Source of the DNA: Flaviramulus sp.
GTDB taxonomy: Bacteria; Bacteroidota; Bacteroidia; Flavobacteriales; Flavobacteriaceae
Direction: 5' to 3'
Length of the DNA stretch: 7,005 nt
Assembly: GCA_023255235.1 (NCBI GenBank)
Contig: JALRJA010000324.1
Span: 1-7,005, forward strand
The notes under the pieces are model-generated. The model was not told the DNA's origin. It worked only from the letters and a program-made list of their open reading frames with translations, and ran no database searches. The stretch's first letter is position 1, and every line of letters starts with the position of its first letter. The position numbers and the translations under genes are program-made. Positions 1 to 6,375 of this stretch are shown one piece after another.

Positions 1-1350
1 CATATCGTTTATTTCAAGATAGCCAGATCCAAAAACAACGGCATTTGGAGGTGTTGCAACAGGTAGCATAAACGCACAAGATGCTGCTACAGTTGCTCCA
101 ACCAATAAGAAATAAGGGTGAACATCTATAGCATTAGCCAAAGATGCTAAAACAGGTAATAACATAGCAGTTGTTGCCAGATTTGAAGTGATTTCGGTAA
201 TAAAATTAACCGAAGCTATAATCACTAACAGTAATATAATTAAAGGAACGGTACTTAATGATTTTAATTGCTCACCAATCCAAAGAGCTAAACCACTTGA
301 TTCAAAACCCAGTGCTAATGCCATTCCGCCTCCAAACAAAATGAGTATTCCCCAAGGTAATTTAACAGCATCACTCCAATTTAAAAGCGATTTGCCTTTT
401 TTACTACTTGGGAGTAAAAATAACACTAAAGCCGAACATATAGCAATAATTGTGTCATCAATAGCTGGTAAAAATTGTTTTAGTAAAAAGGATCTGCTTA
501 TCCAAGCAAAAGCAGTTAAGACAAATACAATAAAAATTGTTTTTTCTTCAAAAGAAAATTTACCTAAAGCCGTTAATTGACTTTTAATTTCACTTTTTCC
601 TCCTGGAAATTCTTTTTGCTTAAACTTAAAAGCAACACGAGTAAGGTATAACCAGGCTAAAAATAAAAACATTAAACTTAGTGGAAAACCAAAAGCAAAC
701 CATTGAGAAAATGTTATTTCTACACCATAATTTTCTTGAATTACGCCAGCTAAAACTAGATTTGGTGGCGTTCCAATTAATGTTGCCATGCCTCCAATTG
801 AGGCACTGTAAGCTATAGCAAGCATGAGTGCTTTACCAAAAATTAAATTTTCATCTTCTATAGTATTGGGGTTATCTTTTAGTTGTAAAATAATGGCTAT
901 TCCTACGGGTAAAATCATAACGGCTGTAGCGGTATTAGATATCCACATTGATAAAAATGCTGTAGCTACCATAAAACCTAAAATTATGTGAACAATATTT
1001 GTACCTACAAGTTTAATTATAGTTAAGGCTATTCGTTTGTGTAGTTGCCATTTTTCTATAGCAATGGCTAAAATAAACCCACCAATAAAAAGAAATATGT
1101 ATTTATGACCATAAGAAGCTGTTGTTTCATGTAATGATAAGCCACCGCTTAAAGGAAAAAGCACAATAGGTAATAAAGCTGTAACAGTAATATTTACAAC
1201 TTCTGTAATCCACCAAATAGCTATCCATACTGCCGAAGCTAAAATGGCGTTTGCAGGCTTACTTAACCCTTCAGGATGAAAGAAAAGAATTAGCATTATA
1301 AACATAAAAGGACCTAAAAAAAGACCAGTATTTTTTTTTGATAATGTCAT
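1..1350 (-). CDS. DASS/SLC13 family sodium-coupled anion (di/tricarboxylate) transporter, C-terminus cut by window edge
   Basis: This is an inner-membrane Na+-coupled symporter of the divalent anion (DASS, SLC13, CitMHS-like) group, which imports C4-dicarboxylates, citrate or sulfate. The minus frame is open from ATG at 1350 to base 1, giving 450 residues with no stop. The family is usually somewhat longer, so only the last few tens of residues should be missing. Many hydrophobic helices are visible. Family marks are the first Ser-Asn-Thr motif (138-140, SNTATAV), the GTPPN loop (193-197), the second Ser-Asn motif (389-390, SNLATT, with Leu where bacterial proteins often have Thr), and ASCAFMLPVATPPNAVV (423-439), which fits the Na+:sulfate symporter signature. 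The C-terminal signature resembles animal di/tricarboxylate carriers, so a carboxylate is favoured over sulfate; this is inference. The start lies 7 bp after the hydrolase stop, so the two are probably cotranscribed. A nearby ATG at 1358 leads to a stop after three codons. Confidence 0.93.
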   Translation of the reverse strand, partial: MTLSKKNTGLFLGPFMFIMLILFFHPEGLSKPANAILASAVWIAIWWITEVVNITVTALLPIVLFPLSGGLSLHETTASYGHKYIFLFIGGFILAIAIEKWQLHKRIALTIIKLVGTNIVHIILGFMVATAFLSMWISNTATAVMILPVGIAIILQLKDNPNTIEDENLIFGKALMLAIAYSASIGGMATLIGTPPNLVLAGVIQENYGVEITFSQWFAFGFPLSLMFLFLAWLYLTRVAFKFKQKEFPGGKSEIKSQLTALGKFSFEEKTIFIVFVLTAFAWISRSFLLKQFLPAIDDTIIAICSALVLFLLPSSKKGKSLLNWSDAVKLPWGILILFGGGMALALGFESSGLALWIGEQLKSLSTVPLIILLLVIIASVNFITEITSNLATTAMLLPVLASLANAIDVHPYFLLVGATVAASCAFMLPVATPPNAVVFGSGYLEINDM

Positions 1351-1357
1351 AGTGTCA

Positions 1358-2299
1358 TTAATTAAAAATTAAGTTAGCCGCATTAATAGAAGCTATTCTA
1401 AAATCATGATTGGCATTTTCAATAATATGAAATTTCCAATTAAATTCTAAATTAGCATTATTCGCAAATATAGTAGCTTTATTATAGAAATAGTGTGCTC
1501 TATCAAGTCTGTTTAGCCCTTGGGCATCTGCAAATAGGTTATGTCTTAGACCAGAACTATTAGGATTATTATCTAAATTACCTACTTGTATTATTAAGTT
1601 TTTTTGAAACAGGTTTTCAAACGAGATATTTTCTAAAGGCGAATTAAAAAACCCATAAGGGAACGAAATATTTAAATCTGTAGCGGTATACCACCCAGAT
1701 GCAGAAGCCACAACGTGATTATAACGTGCATGGGGTTTAAACAGTACATATCTGTGTGCAAATTGACCACCAGCCGAATGCCCAAAAATATGATAGGTAG
1801 AAGAGTTATTGCTAATAGTTTCTTTGAAAAAATCAAACAAAGGTTCTATTACAGAGAACGTCCAATCTTCTTCGGGGTTTAATGTTGAAGTAGAAGGGTT
1901 ATCACCATCTACAAAAACATTTCCTAAGTTATAACTATCACTATTAGGAAAATTAGTAATTGAAAATTCGGGTGCAATTACAATAAAATGATATTCATTT
2001 GCTTTGTTAATCATGGCATCTCTGTAGTCTTTGGCATTTCTACCAGAACCGTGAAAAACAAAAACAATTGGTGTGTTTGTGTTTATAATTTCTGGAATAT
2101 AAAAGAAAACTTTTAGTTCTTTCTCGTGTAAAATATATTGATTGTTATAAATAAAAAAGCCTGACCCAGAAGTTTTATCGTTTAAAATAGTGTCATCAAC
2201 TCTTAAAACAGTATCATTGCTGCACATTGTTAGAACAAAAAAAACAAAGAAATACCCTATTATTAAATTGAGTTTCACAAAATGATTTATTAAAATCAT
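1358..2299 (-). CDS. Secreted alpha/beta-hydrolase (PHB-depolymerase/feruloyl-esterase-like), probable lipoprotein
   Basis: A 313-residue alpha/beta-hydrolase, probably an esterase acting outside the cytoplasm. Numbered from ATG 2299, the oxyanion-hole segment FHGSGRN is at 82-88, the nucleophile elbow GHSAGG at 173-178 (Ser175), an acid candidate is Asp243 (GNLDNN), and the catalytic His is 298 (ENANHDF). The arrangement resembles polyhydroxybutyrate depolymerase and LpqC-like esterases; the substrate cannot be read. The N-terminus has a hydrophobic segment ending LTM-Cys26, which suggests a lipoprotein signal, although Met at -1 is unusual. The frame stays open up to ATG 2359, but that start would run through the mocR start codon and both operator copies, so ATG 2299 is preferred. 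A GTG at 2278 would give an even more typical signal peptide (MKLNLIIGYFF). It is first in an operon with the carboxylate transporter and divergent from the regulator. Confidence 0.85.
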   Translation of the reverse strand: MILINHFVKLNLIIGYFFVFFVLTMCSNDTVLRVDDTILNDKTSGSGFFIYNNQYILHEKELKVFFYIPEIINTNTPIVFVFHGSGRNAKDYRDAMINKANEYHFIVIAPEFSITNFPNSDSYNLGNVFVDGDNPSTSTLNPEEDWTFSVIEPLFDFFKETISNNSSTYHIFGHSAGGQFAHRYVLFKPHARYNHVVASASGWYTATDLNISFPYGFFNSPLENISFENLFQKNLIIQVGNLDNNPNSSGLRHNLFADAQGLNRLDRAHYFYNKATIFANNANLEFNWKFHIIENANHDFRIASINAANLIFN

Positions 2300-2319
2300 A
2301 AATAACCTATAATATTTAT

Positions 2320-2327
2320 TACTTTTG
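2320..2327 (+). promoter_or_regulatory. -7 element of the mocR promoter
   Basis: TACTTTTG is an exact match to the Bacteroidota -7 consensus TAnnTTTG. It lies 21 bp before ATG 2349, so transcription would start near 2333 with a leader of roughly 15 nt. No TTG -33 element is visible 19-21 bp upstream. The position rules out the in-frame ATG at 2325, which lies within this element, as the start of the regulator. Confidence 0.6.
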
Positions 2328-2329
2328 AA

Positions 2330-2358
2330 ATACCAATTTCCAAAAAAAATGAATACCA
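2330..2358 (-). promoter_or_regulatory. Tandem 23-bp-spaced operator in the divergent hydrolase/mocR region
   Basis: Two copies of AATTGGTATT, read on the minus strand, have TGGTAT cores at 2358-2353 and 2335-2330, exactly 23 bp apart. They are direct repeats pointing towards the hydrolase operon. The same motif and spacing recur before the genes at 3972 and 5356. For mocR the sites sit at the predicted transcription start and over the first codons, with ATG 2349 between them and the far copy forming codons 2-4. This is where an autorepressor would be expected to bind. Binding by the MocR protein is inferred from position and from the family's habit of binding direct repeats. Confidence 0.65.
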
Positions 2359-3851
2359 ATTATAAATTTGCTTCAGATAGAATTAGAGACGGTTTTGCGA
2401 CTCAAATAAATATAAAACCTTCTAATAAATACATAGTACTTTACCGTGCAATAAAAATTAGCATAATAAATAAAGATTTACCTCATCAATGGGTTTTACC
2501 ATCAACAAGAGTATTGGCAGAAGAATTAAATCTTTCAAGAACAACAGTAAACAAAGCCTATGAATTACTTAAATTAGAAAAGTTAATTTTATCTAAGGCT
2601 GGCTCAGGATATAAAGTTAATTATGATCAAGTAATAGAAGTTGCTACAAATACTGGAAGATTAGTTAGTTTTGATCAAGACCAATATCCAAGAATTAATG
2701 AAAAAGGCTTGTCATATTTAAATAATATTTCTCTAATAAATAGATTGCCTAGTAATAATTTAGCTTTTAGACCTGGTTTACCACCATTAGATGAATTTCC
2801 TGTAAACCAATGGAAAAAACTATTAAACACCTATTGGCGTCATATTAAATCATCTGGACTCACATACTCTCACGCTACAGGCTTGATAGAGTTAAAAAAA
2901 AGTATACGAAATTATTTAAATGTTAATAGAAATATTAAATGTAATTACGAACAAATCGTTATAGTTTCAGGATCACTACAGTCGTTATACTTAATTACCA
3001 ATACTTTAATAGAAAAAAGTGATTGTGTTATTTTAGAGAACCCAACTTTTCCAAACGTTCATTCAATTTTCAAAAGTAATCATGCAAAAATTTTACCCGT
3101 CTCATTAGATCAAGAAGGTATAGATATTAATGAGATGAATTCACTAACAAGTTTGAAGCCTAAAATGGTTCATGTTACACCATCAAACCACTATCCGTTA
3201 GGTGTAAAAATGAGTTTACAAAGAAGAAAGCAAATAATTGAATGGGCATCGGTAAATAAAGCCTTAATAATTGAAAATGATTATGAAAATGAGATAGGTA
3301 ATTACAACCATAGCTTACCCAGTATTTACAGTATGGATTCAGAAGATAGAACTATTTACATGGGAACTTTTAATAGACTTTTACACCCATCAATTAGATT
3401 GGGTTACATGATTGTTCCAAAATATTTAACAAAAGTAATTGAAGCTTTACAAGAGCACTCTCATCGTTTTGTAGCTCCATCTATTCAAGTAGTTATGAAT
3501 CAATTTATTGAGAGAAATTATCTTTTTCAGCATATAAAAAATAGTATTTCTGTAGCACAAAACAGACATTCTCTTTTTCTAAAAGAATTTGAAAAAGGAA
3601 ACAAGCTTCTTGATATTCGCCAAAAGGCGTTTTGTAGTTTTCATTTGGTGGCTATGTTTAAAAAGGAAACTACAGAAAAAGAAGAATTAAAACTTATAGA
3701 AAAACTAGCAAATGCTAACATAGATGTATTTTCTTTAAGTAAATGTTATATTGGAGAACAAAAAGAAAAAGGTTTAATTTTTGGGTATTCGGCAGTTAGA
3801 CCAAACAAATTAATTCAAAAAGTTATTCAATTAAATAAGCTAATTGAATAA
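2349..3851 (+). CDS. MocR-family (GntR/aminotransferase-fold) transcriptional regulator lacking the PLP lysine
   Basis: A 500-residue regulator with the MocR/GabR/PdxR layout. An N-terminal GntR winged helix (about 25-92) contains LPSTRVLAEELNLSRTTVNKAY and the wing SKAGSGYKV. A linker follows, then a fold-type I aminotransferase-like domain (about 135-495) with RPGLPPLDEFP (141-151), TPSNHYPLG (277-285), ENDYENE (309-315) and GTFNRLLHPSIRLGY (339-353). In this last motif MocR proteins normally read GTFSK, with the lysine forming the aldimine with pyridoxal phosphate; here it is Arg343. TPSHQ and EDDYD are also altered, to TPSNH and ENDYE. It probably cannot form an internal aldimine, though it may still bind a ligand there. 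ATG 2349 is preferred over ATG 2325 because the -7 box covers the latter. It is divergent from the hydrolase-transporter operon. Repeats over its own start suggest autorepression and matching repeats elsewhere suggest it controls both flanks. No terminator hairpin is evident after it. Confidence 0.95.
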   Translation: MNTNYKFASDRIRDGFATQINIKPSNKYIVLYRAIKISIINKDLPHQWVLPSTRVLAEELNLSRTTVNKAYELLKLEKLILSKAGSGYKVNYDQVIEVATNTGRLVSFDQDQYPRINEKGLSYLNNISLINRLPSNNLAFRPGLPPLDEFPVNQWKKLLNTYWRHIKSSGLTYSHATGLIELKKSIRNYLNVNRNIKCNYEQIVIVSGSLQSLYLITNTLIEKSDCVILENPTFPNVHSIFKSNHAKILPVSLDQEGIDINEMNSLTSLKPKMVHVTPSNHYPLGVKMSLQRRKQIIEWASVNKALIIENDYENEIGNYNHSLPSIYSMDSEDRTIYMGTFNRLLHPSIRLGYMIVPKYLTKVIEALQEHSHRFVAPSIQVVMNQFIERNYLFQHIKNSISVAQNRHSLFLKEFEKGNKLLDIRQKAFCSFHLVAMFKKETTEKEELKLIEKLANANIDVFSLSKCYIGEQKEKGLIFGYSAVRPNKLIQKVIQLNKLIE

Positions 3852-3872
3852 AAGTGAAATAACACATTCACC

Positions 3873-3904
3873 AACTGGTATCAAATATTTTGTTAAACTG
3901 GTTC
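3873..3904 (+). promoter_or_regulatory. Tandem 23-bp-spaced operator upstream of the T9SS protein gene
   Basis: AACTGGT occurs at 3873-3879 and again at 3896-3902, a 23-bp step. The distal copy is a full AACTGGTATC and the proximal one is degenerate after the core (AACTGGTTCT). The pair ends directly against the -33-like TTTG at 3905, a position suited to an activator touching RNA polymerase. It is the same arrangement as at 2330-2358 and 5272-5300. Assignment to the MocR protein is inference. Confidence 0.6.
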
Positions 3905-3935
3905 TTTGCTTTGTATTTTTATATTTTTAAATTTA
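3905..3935 (+). promoter_or_regulatory. Predicted Bacteroidota promoter of the T9SS protein gene
   Basis: A -33-like TTTG (3905-3908), a 19-bp spacer and a -7 element TAAATTTA (3928-3935, one mismatch to TAnnTTTG) make a plausible housekeeping promoter about 36 bp upstream of ATG 3972. The identical -7 octamer sits in the same register to the operator before the gene at 5356. Confidence 0.5.
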
Positions 3936-3971
3936 CAAATTATTAAATGACTAATTCAAAAACAAAGTATT

Positions 3972-5213
3972 ATGAAAAAACTTTACAATTTACTATTTTT
4001 ATTAACAATTACAACGTCTTTAGCTTTTGCTCAAGAACCTGCTGTTTTCACAGTTGAAGTTCCCGCTGGCACTCAAAGCGTAAGGATGACAGGAAACTTT
4101 TGGGGATGGAATCCAGTAGGAGGTCCTATAGCAACTTCAAATGGTTTAGACAATACTTGGACTGTTACTTTATTTACAAACGGCGGTGAAACACAATCAG
4201 ATTTTGAGTATTTATGGGTTATCACAGATGCAGATAATAGCAGTAACCCTCAACAAGAAAATTTAATTTCATCGGCTGCAGCTGGTGATTGTCTTGATAG
4301 AATTAATGCTGGCGAATTTAATACCGATTATGCGAATTACGCTAATAGAAAATTTATTGCAGCAGGAAGCGATGATATAAAAAGCGATGTTTACGGTTCT
4401 TGTTATTTAGCCAAAGATGCTTTAGAGCTTAAAGGTATTTTAGATTTTACAGTACCCTCTGGAGGTAGTGATGGTAAGGCAATACACCTGTATGCTAACG
4501 ATAATATTGCCGATTTAAGTGTTTATGGTATAGGTGTAGCAAATAATGGCGGTGGTACAGATGGTATTGAATATCAATTTCCTCAACAATCTGTATCGGC
4601 AGGGCAACATATTTTTCTGCCAAGATCACAAAGTGCCATGACAACTTATTTTGTTAACCTCAATCAGTTTGATGTTATTATTGAAGCGGGAGTTGCTAGT
4701 CAAAATGGAGATGACGCAATAGAACTTTTTAATAATGTTGTAAGTGATGGAGCAGGTGGTTATACCGGTAGTGTTATTGAAACATTTGGAAATTTAGATT
4801 GTGCTCCAACTGCCTCAACTCCTTGTAATGATTATCAATTTTATTCTGATACATGGGCATATAAACAACTTGGTGTTTGGGGGTTTGGAACAGTTGATTG
4901 TACTGATAACACCACAACAACGCAAGGCAGTACTTGTGTTTATCCTTTTGCAGACACTTCACTCTCTACTACAAATTTTTCAAACAACCAATTTTCTATT
5001 TACCCTAACCCTGTAAATTCTGGTTTTGTAAATATTAAATCTCGTATAGCTGGTGAAAAACACATAACTTTATATGATGTAATGGGTAGAGAAGTTTTAA
5101 ATACAAAACTCCAATCAAATACACTCGATGTAAGTTCTGTAAATAACGGACTCTATTTACTTAATGTTTCAGTAAATGAATTTAGTTCAATATTCAAATT
5201 AGTAATTAATTAA
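3972..5213 (+). CDS. T9SS-secreted protein: carbohydrate-binding-like domain, LTD-like region, type A sorting domain
   Basis: A 413-residue exported protein with no recognised catalytic motif. Residues 1-20 form a Sec signal peptide with likely cleavage at AFA/QEP. Residues about 24-90 (SVRMTGNFWGWNP, then NTWTVTL and FEYLWV) resemble the E-set or CBM48-like starch and glycogen-binding fold found in many secreted Bacteroidota proteins. Residues about 150-275 (GKAIHLYAND, ADLSVYGIGVANNGGGTDG, NGDDAIELF, VIETFG) resemble lamin-tail-like modules seen in secreted flavobacterial proteins; this assignment is tentative. Six cysteines (107, 144, 277, 285, 310, 322) could form disulfides. The C-terminus (about 340-413: FSIYPNPVNSG, ITLYDVMGREV, NNGLYLLNV, FKLVIN) is a type A T9SS sorting signal, so the product should be exported and attached to or released from the cell surface. 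It is monocistronic, bounded by its own promoter and a strong terminator. A binding role is inference. Confidence 0.92.
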   Translation: MKKLYNLLFLLTITTSLAFAQEPAVFTVEVPAGTQSVRMTGNFWGWNPVGGPIATSNGLDNTWTVTLFTNGGETQSDFEYLWVITDADNSSNPQQENLISSAAAGDCLDRINAGEFNTDYANYANRKFIAAGSDDIKSDVYGSCYLAKDALELKGILDFTVPSGGSDGKAIHLYANDNIADLSVYGIGVANNGGGTDGIEYQFPQQSVSAGQHIFLPRSQSAMTTYFVNLNQFDVIIEAGVASQNGDDAIELFNNVVSDGAGGYTGSVIETFGNLDCAPTASTPCNDYQFYSDTWAYKQLGVWGFGTVDCTDNTTTTQGSTCVYPFADTSLSTTNFSNNQFSIYPNPVNSGFVNIKSRIAGEKHITLYDVMGREVLNTKLQSNTLDVSSVNNGLYLLNVSVNEFSSIFKLVIN

Positions 5214-5230
5214 TTTAGTATACAACTTAT

Positions 5231-5269
5231 AAAAAAAGACTCTTTTTAAATTAAAAGAGTCTTTTTTTT
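5231..5269 (+). terminator. Rho-independent terminator after the T9SS protein gene
   Basis: A perfect 16-bp inverted repeat (5231-5246 with 5253-5268) with a 6-nt loop. Its core is GACTCTTTT / AAAAGAGTC and it ends in a run of eight T. It begins 17 bp after the stop at 5213. The matching A-run on the 5' side lets it work on either strand. It ends only 2 bp before the next operator core, insulating the downstream operon. Confidence 0.9.
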
Positions 5270-5271
5270 AA

Positions 5272-5300
5272 TGGTATCTTTTTATTTACACAACTGGTAT
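5272..5300 (+). promoter_or_regulatory. Tandem 23-bp-spaced operator upstream of the lipoprotein-dcuC operon
   Basis: TGGTATC occurs at 5272-5278 and 5295-5301, exactly 23 bp apart, in the same orientation as the genes. The proximal copy sits in CAACTGGTATC, an 11-bp exact match to the distal copy before the gene at 3972 (3872-3882). This is the best conserved pair of the three. Binding by the MocR protein is inferred. Confidence 0.65.
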
Positions 5301-5301
5301 C

Positions 5302-5331
5302 TTTTATTTCTCTAACATCAAATTAAATTTA
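5302..5331 (+). promoter_or_regulatory. Predicted activator-dependent promoter of the lipoprotein-dcuC operon
   Basis: The -7-like octamer TAAATTTA at 5324-5331 is identical to that at 3928-3935 and starts 29 bp after the proximal operator core, as there. The -33 position holds only TTTT or TTTA (from 5302) instead of TTG, so the promoter looks weak without an activator. The predicted start is near 5338, leaving a leader of under 20 nt before ATG 5356. Confidence 0.45.
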
Positions 5332-5355
5332 ATTTTTTAATGAAATCTAAAATCA

Positions 5356-6363
5356 ATGAACAACACATCAGTTTTAAGAAAATTATTTAGTTGTATTTTT
5401 TTAATAATATTCGGCATATCTTGCGATACAGAAGACATTTCACCTGTTTTAGAAATAGCTTCAAGTGATACAAATATTAGTGAAGCTAGTGGCACAATTA
5501 CTATATCTGCAACTCTCAATTCAGCAGCTATACAACAATTAGTAATTCCGTTATCAATTTCAGGAACAGCAACACAAGGAAGTGATTATAGTTTAAGTTC
5601 TTCAAGTATAACAATAGCTTCAGGAAACACTTCAGGAAGTATAACAGTTACAGGACTTCAAGACGATACAATTGAAGGTGTTGAAACACTTATTATAGCT
5701 TTAGCAGATGTTCAAAATGTACTTCTATTATCAAATACTACAGTTACAATTGAAGTACTAGATGACGATTCAGATTCAGATGGCGATGGCGTTTTAGATG
5801 CCAACGATGAATGCCCAAATGAAGCAGGAGAGGTGGCAAATAATGGTTGCCCTTGGTTAGGGTTTTTAATTAACGAGGTGCTTTATGACCCAGCTAGTGA
5901 TATAACAGGAGATGCCAATGGAGACGGAGTAAGAGACGCTAATGCAGATGAGTTTATTGAGTTTTATAATTCTGGACCAGAACTAGATTTAAGTGGCTAT
6001 ACTGTTTCAGATGCGTCTAATTTAAGACATACTTTTCCACCGGGTACTATTTTACAACCTAATGGTGTATTAGTTTTATTTGGTGGAGGAAATCCTACTG
6101 GAAATTTTGGTGGTGCACTAGTGCAAACAGCTTCTGAAGGGCAAATAAATATGAATAATGCCGGCGATTTTGTTACTCTGGCTGATGCTTCTGGTAATGT
6201 TATATTAACTTTTGATGTTGAACCTTTATCAAACGCACCAGATGAATCATATACGAGAAACCCAGATCTAACTGGAGATTTTGTACAACACGCATCAATA
6301 CCTGAAGCTCAAGGAAGATTATTTTCTCCTGGAACAAAATTAAACGGGTTACCTTTTAATTAA
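5356..6363 (+). CDS. Surface lipoprotein with Calx-beta, thrombospondin type 3 and lamin-tail (LTD) domains
   Basis: A 335-residue lipoprotein. The signal peptide ends in the lipobox GIS-Cys23, followed by DTED, an acidic stretch matching the Bacteroidota lipoprotein surface-export signal, so the protein is probably displayed outside the outer membrane. Residues about 31-137 form a Calx-beta-like domain (SEASGTITISATL, GSDYSLSSSSITIASG, DDTIEGVETLIIAL, VTIEVLDDD). Residues 138-166 are a calcium-binding thrombospondin type 3 repeat (DSDGDGVLDANDECPNE). Residues about 167-290 are a lamin-tail domain (LINEVLYDP, DEFIEFYNSG, DLSGYTVSD, NNAGDFVTLAD), with a second Asp-rich loop inserted at 182-199 (DITGDANGDGVRDANAD). 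The tail RNPDLTG...RLFSPGTKLNG is common in such proteins. No catalytic motif is seen; a calcium-dependent adhesive or binding role is inferred. ATG 5356 is chosen because the ATG at 5340 opens only a 16-codon frame. It is the first gene of an operon with dcuC. Confidence 0.92.
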   Translation: MNNTSVLRKLFSCIFLIIFGISCDTEDISPVLEIASSDTNISEASGTITISATLNSAAIQQLVIPLSISGTATQGSDYSLSSSSITIASGNTSGSITVTGLQDDTIEGVETLIIALADVQNVLLLSNTTVTIEVLDDDSDSDGDGVLDANDECPNEAGEVANNGCPWLGFLINEVLYDPASDITGDANGDGVRDANADEFIEFYNSGPELDLSGYTVSDASNLRHTFPPGTILQPNGVLVLFGGGNPTGNFGGALVQTASEGQINMNNAGDFVTLADASGNVILTFDVEPLSNAPDESYTRNPDLTGDFVQHASIPEAQGRLFSPGTKLNGLPFN

Positions 6364-6375
6364 AGAAATCAATTA

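Noticed and set aside
188..580. 130-codon plus-strand open frame
   Set aside because: It lies wholly antisense to the DASS transporter, whose minus frame is intact and full of family motifs. The plus-frame peptide has no recognisable features.
2325..2348. Earlier in-frame start of the MocR regulator at ATG 2325
   Set aside because: It lies within the predicted -7 element at 2320-2327, and the 8 extra residues add nothing family-like.
2299..2359. N-terminal extension of the hydrolase to ATG 2359
   Set aside because: It would cross both operator copies, the mocR start codon and its -7 box, and would add a charged, polar stretch before the signal peptide.
4774..5016. Short open frames on both strands within the T9SS protein gene
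   Set aside because: Both are shadows of the coding frame, which continues through to a clear C-terminal sorting domain.
5340..5390. Possible 16-codon leader peptide starting at ATG 5340
   Set aside because: It starts at the predicted transcription start and has no attenuator-like hairpin or codon run, so there is no reason to call it real.
5337..5519. 60-codon minus-strand open frame
   Set aside because: It is antisense to the lipoprotein signal peptide and Calx-beta start, with no supporting promoter or motif.
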